Shown: in pieces, positions 1-5,169 of the stretch
Position numbering within the stretch: position 1 is the stretch's first letter
Layout of the letters: every line of letters begins with the position of its first letter
Assembly (NCBI GenBank): GCA_021780055.1
Contig: JAJXZM010000083.1
Coordinates: forward strand, 1-5,844
Source: Acidobacteriota bacterium
GTDB taxonomy: Bacteria; Acidobacteriota; Terriglobia; UBA7540
Direction of reading: 5' to 3'
Length of the DNA: 5,844 bases
Made by a program: the position numbers and the translations under genes
The notes under the pieces: model-generated
Database searches by the model: none
What the model was told of the DNA's origin: nothing
The model's input: the letters and a program-made list of their open reading frames with translations, nothing else

Positions 1-1554
1 CGGTATAGCATATACAGTCCCATCGAAGAACCCCAAAAGCGGACGTCCGCGCCAGTGATGACAGGGCCCAATGGAGGAAACGTCCCATTCTGGGCGTCGG
101 GCGCAAAGATTGTTTACCTGGAGAACCCTCAGCCTCCCTATGCGACGGACTGGAATGGATGGGCGCCCCGACTGGCGGCCGATTATCGGCTCACTGATCG
201 GACGGTGCTGCATGCCGGCGGCGCAATCACGACCATTCTGCCCAATCTGTATCAGGACAATTTCTTAACAGGAAGTATCCCTTTTCTGTTTTCGCCTTTT
301 GTCACTGCCGCACCCGGCATTCCAGTGCCGTTCAGCAATTCCGTAACCCCAGTTACGTTGCCTCCCGTCTATACGCCCGCTGGTCTGCCGGTGTTCCCGG
401 ACGGCAACCCGGCGAATGTCGCTGCTAACACGCCGATTGACATTCAAAGATTTCAGAATGACCTGACGGCGCTTACGCCCGGGAATCAAGTCCAACTGCT
501 CACGACAGGTGGTATGGCCCAAGACTTTCGCAACGGTTACATCGGGACTTATACGGCGGGAGTCGATCATGATTTTGGCCAGATCAAGCTCAGCGCGAAT
601 TACGTGGCTACCGTGGGGGTGCATCTCGCCAGCACATTCCCCGTAAACGGTTACAGCGGGGCCTCACCCAACTACGCCCGGTTCACTCAATTCAACGCCG
701 CCGACCAGCCGGTGGGAGGGTATGGACCATTAACCCTAGTGACGACTGGATCGCATTCCACGTATCAGTCTTTGCAGGCGGGCGTCAGCAAAAGCTCCAC
801 TCGATTTGGACTGGGCTTCCAGGCCAGTTATACGTATTCCAAGTCGCTGGACGACACCAGTTCGGCCCTCGGCAATGTTAACGGAAGTCCGGGCGTTATT
901 TTGCAGACGCTGCCGCAAAATCCATGGAATCCCGGAGCGGACAAGGGGCCTTCCAATTTCGACGTGACCCACGTTTTCACTCTGAGTCTGATCGAAGCGC
1001 TTCCTGTTGATCGAGTGAGTTTTCTTCGGCCTCTGGGGAAACCGATTACGGAAGGGTGGCAATTCCTGAACATCACAACCCTGATGACCGGATTGCCCTT
1101 CAGCGTGTATTCGGGCATCCAGCAAACCGGCGCAGGAGCGGGAGGTGCGGACCGCCCGGACCAGATCGGCCAGCCTTCTTTTTCCACCAGCCGCTCTGTG
1201 CGGGAAGACTACTTTGGGCGCGGCGCGAACAATGCCTCATTTTTCTCCATTCCCATCAATGTGGCCGGAGGCACTGGACCGAACCAGGGTGTGTTTGGCA
1301 CGCTTGGCCGTAACACCTTTCGTGGCCCCGGATACCAGGATTTTGATGTGGCGTTGATTAAGGACACGCCTTTCACCAGCAGCTCGAACCGGGAGCTTGG
1401 GATTCTCCAGTTCCGTGCAGAGTTTTTCAACGTCTTTAACCTGGTGAACTTCGGTCTTCCATCGAATATTCTGCGCGGGAGCGGGTTTGGAATCATCAAC
1501 AGCACAGCTGGAACGTCACGCCAAATCCAGTTTTCGCTCCGACTGATTTTCTGA
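1..1554 (+). CDS. TonB-dependent receptor, Oar-like beta-barrel, C-terminal part (5' truncated by window edge)
   Basis: The reading frame is open from base 1 with no stop before TGA at 1552-1554, so this is the last 517 residues of a longer gene; the GTG at 55 is internal. The missing N-terminus would normally carry a signal peptide, a carboxypeptidase-regulatory-like domain and a TonB plug. What remains reads as outer-membrane barrel: alternating polar and aromatic strands, long Gly/Pro/Asn-rich loops, a 'WAPRLAADYRLTDRTVLHAGG'-type block near fragment residues 54-74 (in Oar-like receptors, 'PRxGxAYRLT.TVxRGG'), a 'GFQASYTYSKSLDD' strand near 270-285, an 'FRAEFFNVFN' segment near 470-480, and a terminal Phe after 'FSLRL', as expected for Bam-dependent barrel insertion. 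Oar-like receptors are very numerous in Acidobacteriota. The substrate cannot be told; complex carbohydrates or peptides are common guesses for the family. It is separated from the next gene by about 880 bases and is probably not in its operon. Confidence 0.9.
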   Translation, partial: RYSIYSPIEEPQKRTSAPVMTGPNGGNVPFWASGAKIVYLENPQPPYATDWNGWAPRLAADYRLTDRTVLHAGGAITTILPNLYQDNFLTGSIPFLFSPFVTAAPGIPVPFSNSVTPVTLPPVYTPAGLPVFPDGNPANVAANTPIDIQRFQNDLTALTPGNQVQLLTTGGMAQDFRNGYIGTYTAGVDHDFGQIKLSANYVATVGVHLASTFPVNGYSGASPNYARFTQFNAADQPVGGYGPLTLVTTGSHSTYQSLQAGVSKSSTRFGLGFQASYTYSKSLDDTSSALGNVNGSPGVILQTLPQNPWNPGADKGPSNFDVTHVFTLSLIEALPVDRVSFLRPLGKPITEGWQFLNITTLMTGLPFSVYSGIQQTGAGAGGADRPDQIGQPSFSTSRSVREDYFGRGANNASFFSIPINVAGGTGPNQGVFGTLGRNTFRGPGYQDFDVALIKDTPFTSSSNRELGILQFRAEFFNVFNLVNFGLPSNILRGSGFGIINSTAGTSRQIQFSLRLIF

Positions 1555-1602
1555 ATTTGCTGTCAGGACGAATCCGAAGGTACCGGCGGCCCCAAGGCCA
1601 AG

Positions 1603-1725
1603 ATGAAGTCTCCACATCTGCAACGGCTATGGCCGCAGGTTGACCGCATCGAGAAGGTTGTGCGGCACTTGAGATCGGCAACCCACCGTCAACGGCAACG
1701 TGCGGCGTCACTTCTGCCAAGATGA
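1603..1725 (+). CDS. Possible small ORF, 40 aa, Arg/His-rich helical
   Basis: ATG to TGA frame of 40 residues, basic and probably helical (for example 'DRIEKVVRHLRSATHRQRQR'). Its stop overlaps the ATG of the next frame as ATGA at 1722-1725. No good Shine-Dalgarno precedes it; only a weak AAGG lies upstream. It is not recognised as any family. The next frame has similar helical, charged composition, so the pair could be one small gene of about 90 codons split by a frameshift, two coupled micro-genes, or chance. Confidence 0.2.
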   Translation: MKSPHLQRLWPQVDRIEKVVRHLRSATHRQRQRAASLLPR

Positions 1726-1874
1726 CGGAGGCTTTGTCCACCCATATTGTAAATCACGATTTCAGGCACTTCATTCGTCTTACGGAGCGAATCCAGCGAA
1801 GATGGGCAAGTGTCGAAGCGCACGCCCAACGGGTGACCCACGTCACAGAAGACTGGCAAGAGGATGGTATCTAA
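1722..1874 (+). CDS. Possible small ORF, 50 aa, His/Arg/Glu-rich helical
   Basis: ATG to TAA frame of 50 residues with a protein-like charged helical composition ('FRHFIRLTERIQRRW' in the middle, 'EDWQEDGI' at the end). It starts inside the ATGA that ends the preceding frame. No Shine-Dalgarno is seen, so expression would depend on coupling to the upstream frame. No family is recognised. A longer reverse-strand frame covers the same bases (1689-1994), so coding on this strand is not established. Confidence 0.22.
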   Translation: MTEALSTHIVNHDFRHFIRLTERIQRRWASVEAHAQRVTHVTEDWQEDGI

Positions 1875-1897
1875 TTCGATAGGGAAAGGAGGATCCA

Positions 1898-1972
1898 GTG
1901 CCCTTCGGCTCTTCGCGTTATTCGCTCCAACCCCCTGCCGTGGATTTCGAGACGCAAAGAGAAGTGCCTTAA
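1898..1972 (+). CDS. Possible 24-aa micro-ORF behind a perfect Shine-Dalgarno
   Basis: AAGGAGG at 1886-1892 stands 5 bases before a GTG at 1898 that opens a 24-residue frame ending in TAA. The ribosome site is as strong as any in the window, but the peptide is short and unrecognised. It could be a leader peptide, the start of a gene now broken by an early stop, or chance. No gene follows closely enough to be attenuated by it. Confidence 0.2.
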   Translation: MPFGSSRYSLQPPAVDFETQREVP

Positions 1973-2053
1973 GTTGGTCGATCTTTAAAAGCAAGCAGGT
2001 AGCGTCTCATGTTTGGCAGCCACGTTATCCGGCCCCACTTTTCATCTACCAAG

Positions 2054-2081
2054 CCCTTTGCGACTGAACAAGCCCAAAGGG
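2054..2081. repeat. Inverted repeat, 7-bp arms
   Basis: CCCTTTG (2054-2060) and CAAAGGG (2075-2081) are perfect complements around a 14-base loop. There is no T-tract afterwards, so it is a poor intrinsic terminator. The role is unknown and it could be chance. Confidence 0.3.
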
Positions 2082-2209
2082 ATCCCATCATCCATCAAGT
2101 AATTATTTCCCGAGCATTTATCAGTTTCTTGAGTTCCGGGCGTTACGTTGGCGCCCGCAAACCTGAGAATTACGGCAACCAGCCCGAAATCAGGCCTTTT
2201 GCTGGACAT

Positions 2210-2237
2210 TCTGGTTAAGAAACTTTCGTTAACCAGA
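2210..2237. repeat. Inverted repeat, 9-bp perfect arms, possible operator
   Basis: TCTGGTTAA (2210-2218) and TTAACCAGA (2229-2237) are perfect complements separated by 10 bases. The arm centres are about 19 bases apart, roughly two helical turns, which suits a dimeric regulator. The element lies about 200 bases before the TauE-type start, a plausible place for an operator of that gene set. It has no T-tract, so it is unlikely to be a terminator. Confidence 0.4.
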
Positions 2238-2424
2238 CAGGAAGCTGTAAACGCATGAGTTGGTCTCAAACTGGCGACAAGTGAGGGGGGGCCCAACTAT
2301 GGGCATGACTGTCCATTGGAGTTGGCCTCCATCACCAGGCAGCGAGGGCCACAAATGTCGCAAGAGACTGTGAAGGGGCGAAGTTGGCGGACTCATTCAT
2401 GGAGTGTTTCGCTTCATCCCGGAC

Positions 2425-2429
2425 GGAGG
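2425..2429 (+). promoter_or_regulatory. Ribosome binding site deciding the TauE-type start
   Basis: GGAGG at 2425-2429 is 7 bases before the ATG at 2437 and 10 bases before the adjacent ATG at 2440. It lies inside the frame that would start at the upstream GTG (2404), which argues for the later start. Confidence 0.7.
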
Positions 2430-2436
2430 CCTCTCG

Positions 2437-3756
2437 ATGATGAACGCCACCAGGCAGATCTACGAGTTCCTGAAGGCTGTAGCCATTGCAGAAGCGGAAT
2501 GGGACTATGAAGCCTCAATGTCTATCATCAAGAGCCGCAGGAAGATGTTTATTCTGCTGCTTCTGTGTTTGCCGATTTTGTTTGTGTCGGTTGCTTATGC
2601 AGCTCCTCTGATGCTCGGGGGCAAGGAAACGTACGGCCCCTCGTATTATTCGGGAACCCTATTCCTTGCTGCCATCGGAATCGGGCTTGTTGCCGGGTTG
2701 ATTACCGGGTGCATCGGGGCGGGCGGCGGATTCGTCATAACGCCGGCGCTCATGTCAATCGGCCTAAAGGGAATCATGGCTGTGGGCACAAGCCTTTTTA
2801 ATGTTTTTGCAAAGGCGATCATGGGCACCACCATTCACCATAAGCTAGGCAACGTGTCAATCAGACTGGCGGTGCCATTTATGGGTGGTGCGCTCGGGGG
2901 TGTGTACGTCGGCGGAGCAATCAACCGGGCGATCTATGATAAGAACCCGATCTTGAGCGATGCGTTTATCAGCACCTTATACGTCCTTTTGCTGGGCTTG
3001 CTTGGCTCATATGCTTTATACGATTTCCTGAAGCATCGAAACGGTTCAGAAGTTGTTGACGACGGCAAGGCATACACGGGAACCACGACGCTTGCTTTGA
3101 AGTGCCAGGCGGTAAGAATTCCACCGATGGTGACGTTGGATGAGGATTTCGTTCCCGGTGGGAAGCGCATTTCCTGGGTGATGCTTGCGGCTGGCGGTCT
3201 CTTTGTCGGGGCCCTTGCCTCCATGATGGGCGCTGGCGGCGGGTTCGCAACCTTCCCGATGTTTGTGTACGCGTTCGGAGTTTCCTCCATGACCACGGTG
3301 GGCACGGATATTCTGCAGATTATCTTCACAGCAGGTGTGGCTTCCATCAGTCAATACGCAATTTATGGATACATCTTTTACTCTGTGGCGCTGGGAATGC
3401 TGGTCGGTTCCCTGGTCGGCATACAGGTGGGCGCGCTTACCACCAAAGTGGTGAAGGGTATCCATATTCGAGGCTTTTTTGCGGTTGCCATCATCGCCGG
3501 GTTTGTCGACCGGCTCTTTGTTCTCCCTTTGAGGATGCAGCAATTGGGAGTGATCCACATTCCGACCTCAGTTGTCGTCAGCATCCAACATGTGGGTAAC
3601 TTCTTTTTCTGGATCGTGTGCTCTGTCTTTGCCGGCTGGGTCTTTGTCAAGTTCGTTTCGAATATCAAGAATCTAAGAGAAGAAGCACCGCCCCGGGAAG
3701 TCCATGTCGGAACGACTGCGCGCAGCGGGTTCGGAGAGGAGAAGGTGAAATGTTGA
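2437..3756 (+). CDS. TauE/SafE-family sulfite/sulfonate-type anion exporter
   Basis: A 439-residue inner-membrane protein of the TauE/SafE (formerly DUF81) family, whose members are linked to export of sulfite, sulfoacetate and other organosulfur or small anions. A charged, probably cytoplasmic segment (residues 1-35, 'QIYEFLKA...AEWDYE') precedes the first membrane helix (about 37-56). The two-fold internal repeat is plain: a 'GLITGCIGAGGGF' motif at 87-99 recurs as 'GALASMMGAGGGF' at 258-270, and 'VGTSLFNVFAKAIMG' at 116-130 as 'VGTDILQIIFTAG' at 288-300. A soluble loop of about 45 residues (about 200-245, including 'IPPMVTLDEDFVPGGKRIS') separates the halves; helices run to about 407 and a polar tail follows. 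Family members are often nearer 250-300 residues; the long form with N-terminal extension and central loop resembles, from memory, proteins of sulfate-reducing Desulfobacterota. ATG 2437 is preferred over GTG 2404 because GGAGG lies 7 bases upstream and 'MNATRQIYEFLKA' fits relatives. The substrate is not proven. Confidence 0.88.
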   Translation: MMNATRQIYEFLKAVAIAEAEWDYEASMSIIKSRRKMFILLLLCLPILFVSVAYAAPLMLGGKETYGPSYYSGTLFLAAIGIGLVAGLITGCIGAGGGFVITPALMSIGLKGIMAVGTSLFNVFAKAIMGTTIHHKLGNVSIRLAVPFMGGALGGVYVGGAINRAIYDKNPILSDAFISTLYVLLLGLLGSYALYDFLKHRNGSEVVDDGKAYTGTTTLALKCQAVRIPPMVTLDEDFVPGGKRISWVMLAAGGLFVGALASMMGAGGGFATFPMFVYAFGVSSMTTVGTDILQIIFTAGVASISQYAIYGYIFYSVALGMLVGSLVGIQVGALTTKVVKGIHIRGFFAVAIIAGFVDRLFVLPLRMQQLGVIHIPTSVVVSIQHVGNFFFWIVCSVFAGWVFVKFVSNIKNLREEAPPREVHVGTTARSGFGEEKVKC

Positions 3757-4466
3757 TCTTCCATAATGGCAAAGCTTTTGCCGGCATGCTGCTCGGGGTC
3801 AGTTTTTTCGTTGTACTGGCACTATTTTTTGCTCCGGTCTTTAAGGGACAAAGCGGTCTCAAGCTTTCAGACCGTCTGTTCAATCGGTTGGCCAAAGGCT
3901 CGTCGTATTTTGTTCCCGAACTCTCCTCGGAGCTTGCCAAGTTTGAAAACCAGGAGATTGCCGTCAATATCGAGATGGAAAGCGCGGAGCGGGCAAACCA
4001 GGCGAAGAGCATTCTTTCGAAGGCGGCCCCGGATACTGCCGCGGAAGGTGCAGTGCTGATTGTAAAAGGTAATCTGGAAAGGCTCCTCGGCGCCGCTTTG
4101 CAGGACTGCAAAACCATGTATTTGAACAATGGGGATGAGCTCAGAGAAAAGTATGGGATGGATGCAAGAGACTCGATGCTGATCTGGAATGACGTCCTGA
4201 ACCGGATAGCCAAAGCGCTTCAAGGAGGCAAAGAGAGGCACGTCGCTCAATCCAAGATAGTACTTGCAGTGGTCACAAAGGGCATTGAGCCAGCCTACAA
4301 CTTCTATGGTATCCAACCTGACAATGTCAGACACAGGGCTGGCATTACAGCGTTTCTTTTGGTTTTTTACCTGGCTTATACCCTATGGTGGGGTTTTGGC
4401 ATTTACTTCCTCTTCGAAGGCTGTGGGTTTGCTATGACGAAGGCTAGGACCAAGCGGGAAATTTAG
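3750..4466 (+). CDS. Conserved membrane protein of unknown function, partner of the TauE-type exporter
   Basis: A 238-residue protein starting at ATG 3750, 8 bases after GAGGAG (3736-3741) and overlapping the exporter stop by 7 bases; the frame is open further upstream, but that part is inside the exporter gene. A membrane helix lies at about 12-31 ('MLLGVSFFVVLALFFAPVF') and a second at about 199-224, rich in aromatics ('LLVFYLAYTLWWGFGIYFLFEG'), followed by a short basic tail. The roughly 165 residues between them are soluble and mixed alpha/beta; with both ends cytoplasmic this part would be periplasmic. No enzyme motif or metal-binding cluster is seen; a single Cys at 120 and another at 225 are noted. 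From memory, similar proteins of unknown role occur beside long TauE-type genes in sulfate reducers. The overlap implies translational coupling and possibly a stoichiometric complex, which is inference. Confidence 0.8.
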   Translation: MLIFHNGKAFAGMLLGVSFFVVLALFFAPVFKGQSGLKLSDRLFNRLAKGSSYFVPELSSELAKFENQEIAVNIEMESAERANQAKSILSKAAPDTAAEGAVLIVKGNLERLLGAALQDCKTMYLNNGDELREKYGMDARDSMLIWNDVLNRIAKALQGGKERHVAQSKIVLAVVTKGIEPAYNFYGIQPDNVRHRAGITAFLLVFYLAYTLWWGFGIYFLFEGCGFAMTKARTKREI

Positions 4467-4499
4467 GACCTGCGGCGGCCGGACAAGGAGGCACTTGAT

Positions 4500-4613
4500 A
4501 TGACAAGGTTGGCTCTTGCAGCAGGCCCGAGTTTAAGCTCCTCTGCTGCAATTGCTCCCTCCGCACCGGCCATTCCGCCCGTTCCTGGGAGGGCTCGCAA
4601 GTGGAACCGATAA
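4500..4613 (+). CDS. Possible small ORF or leader peptide upstream of the response regulator (37 aa)
   Basis: ATG 4500 is preceded by a perfect AAGGAGG (4485-4491) with 8-base spacing, and the frame runs 37 codons to TAA 4611-4613, ending 13 bases inside the response-regulator gene. The peptide is Ala/Ser/Pro-rich ('AAIAPSAPAIPPVPG') with a basic end and matches nothing I recognise. The strong ribosome site and the stop just after the next GTG suggest a coupling leader: ribosomes ending at 4613 would sit beside the regulator's start. It may instead be a chance frame, the site being left over from an older start. Confidence 0.4.
   Translation: MTRLALAAGPSLSSSAAIAPSAPAIPPVPGRARKWNR
4557..4593 (+). 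promoter_or_regulatory. Possible hairpin masking the response-regulator ribosome binding site
   Basis: GGGAGGG at 4587-4593 is the Shine-Dalgarno for the GTG at 4601 (7-base gap). Its GGAGGG (4588-4593) is perfectly complementary to CCCTCC at 4557-4562, giving a 6-bp GC-rich stem with a 25-base loop. Both arms lie within the 4500-4613 frame, so translation of that frame would open the stem. The complementarity is seen in the sequence; regulation is inference. Confidence 0.35.
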
Positions 4614-5017
4614 GGGTTTTGATTGTTGATGACGAAGTCGAATTCCTGGAGACTCTGGTCAAGAGGCTCAGAAAGAGAAACCTGGCTGTTGATGGCGTTA
4701 CGAGCGGCGAAGCTGCACTGGAGCAGTTGAAAGCAAGCCCCGTGGACGTCGTGGTCCTGGATGTGAAAATGCCGGGTATGAGCGGCCTGGACACTCTGCG
4801 GGAAATAAGAAAAGCGCACAATCACGTGGAGGTCATCATGCTGACGGGCCATGCAAGTGTGGAGGCAGCGCTCGAAGGCATGGCGGTGGGTGCTTTCGAT
4901 TATTTGATGAAGCCGACTCAGATTGACGAACTCGTGTACAAGATCCAGGACGCCCATAAGAAAACACAGTTGGCCGAAAAAAAGAAACAACTGGAGAACC
5001 GGGGAGTGTCCGAATGA
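4601..5017 (+). CDS. Single-domain response regulator (receiver protein)
   Basis: A 138-residue CheY-like receiver domain with no DNA-binding or enzymatic output. The acidic pair D10-D11 follows strand 1 ('RVLIVDDE'), the phospho-accepting Asp is D54 ('VVVLDVKMPGMSG'), the switch Thr is T82 ('VIMLTGHAS'), Tyr is at 101 and the conserved Lys is K104 ('FDYLMKPTQ'). The receiver ends near residue 120; the last 18 residues form a charged, Lys/Glu-rich helix. The 'PGMSGLDTLREIR' and 'LTGHASVEAALEGM..GAFDYLMKP' wording is like receivers of the NtrC-type and hybrid kinases. The start is GTG 4601, after GGGAGGG at 4587-4593. No histidine kinase is in the window, so the phosphodonor is unknown. Its place between membrane genes and a PEP/pyruvate-binding protein suggests it acts by protein contact rather than on DNA (inference). 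Confidence 0.92.
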   Translation: MEPIRVLIVDDEVEFLETLVKRLRKRNLAVDGVTSGEAALEQLKASPVDVVVLDVKMPGMSGLDTLREIRKAHNHVEVIMLTGHASVEAALEGMAVGAFDYLMKPTQIDELVYKIQDAHKKTQLAEKKKQLENRGVSE

Positions 5018-5169
5018 TGAGCCTGACGGCACTGCCCTTTTCCCCAGGAGTGTACGGATAAGCGTGGGTTGCGTGCGCCTTCCGCGTGGGCTGGAACGGC
5101 TGCCAAGCTTCTAACACAGGTTGGCGGCCGGGCCGGTCAATGTGTAGCGCTGCTGCACGGGTCTTATGA
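5014..5169 (+). pseudogene. Possible broken small gene between the regulator and the PEP/pyruvate-binding gene
   Basis: ATG 5014 overlaps the regulator stop as ATGA and has GGGGAG 7 bases upstream (5001-5006). The frame gives 15 residues, stops at TAA 5059-5061, then stays open to TGA 5167-5169, which itself overlaps the next gene's ATG at 5166 as ATGA. Thus one 52-codon frame (stop codon included) bridges both neighbours with a single internal stop. The encoded residues (Gly/Ala/Cys/Trp-rich after the stop) match nothing I recognise. It could be a decayed small gene, or chance in GC-rich spacer. Otherwise 5018-5165 holds no gene. Confidence 0.25.

Larger units (their letters stand above)
1555..2436. 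other. Long gene-poor stretch between the TonB receptor and the TauE-type gene
   Basis: No protein in any frame could be recognised. Open frames of 60-100 codons occur on both strands, but they lack a clear ribosome binding site and family motifs. The stretch holds three very small frames (1603-1725, 1722-1874, 1898-1972), two inverted repeats (2054-2081, 2210-2237), a weaker GC stem (2137-2157, 6 pairs with a 9-base loop) and a G7 run at 2285-2291. The promoter of the downstream gene set should lie here, but no convincing sigma-70 or sigma-54 box pair was found. No strong intrinsic terminator follows the receptor stop. The stretch may be decayed coding DNA at an insertion boundary, which is inference. 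Confidence 0.5.

Noticed and set aside
1585..1600. GGCC-CCAA-GGCC short hairpin just after the receptor stop as a terminator
   Set aside because: The stem is only 4 bp and no T-tract follows.
1689..1994. Reverse-strand frame of 101 aa with a stretch ('LLPVFCDVGHPLGVRFD') faintly like a peroxiredoxin/redoxin core
   Set aside because: The resemblance is only a few residues, there is no CxxC or peroxidatic motif in the right place, no ribosome site, and a plus-strand small frame competes for the same bases.
2009..2218. Plus-strand frame of 69 codons in the intergenic stretch
   Set aside because: No ribosome site, no recognisable motif, and an equally long reverse-strand frame (2042-2296) overlaps it.
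2404..2436. GTG start 11 codons upstream for the TauE-type protein
   Set aside because: No Shine-Dalgarno precedes it, while GGAGG stands 7 bases before ATG 2437 and the conserved N-terminus begins there.
2316..2510. TTG-started plus-strand frame before and into the TauE-type gene
   Set aside because: It overlaps the start of a convincing gene in another frame, its composition is unlike a protein, and it lacks a ribosome site.
2934..3558. Overlapping reverse-strand frames opposite the TauE-type gene
   Set aside because: They mirror a clearly coding plus strand and show low-complexity Pro/Arg/Ser-rich peptides typical of antisense frames.
4500..4530. Possible sigma-54 promoter (TGGCTCTTGCA) before the response regulator
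   Set aside because: The GG and GC elements are far closer together than the 10-base spacing required for a -24/-12 promoter.
4463..5032. Long reverse-strand frame of 189 codons opposite the response regulator
   Set aside because: It is a shadow of the receiver gene; the plus strand has full family motifs and the reverse peptide has none.
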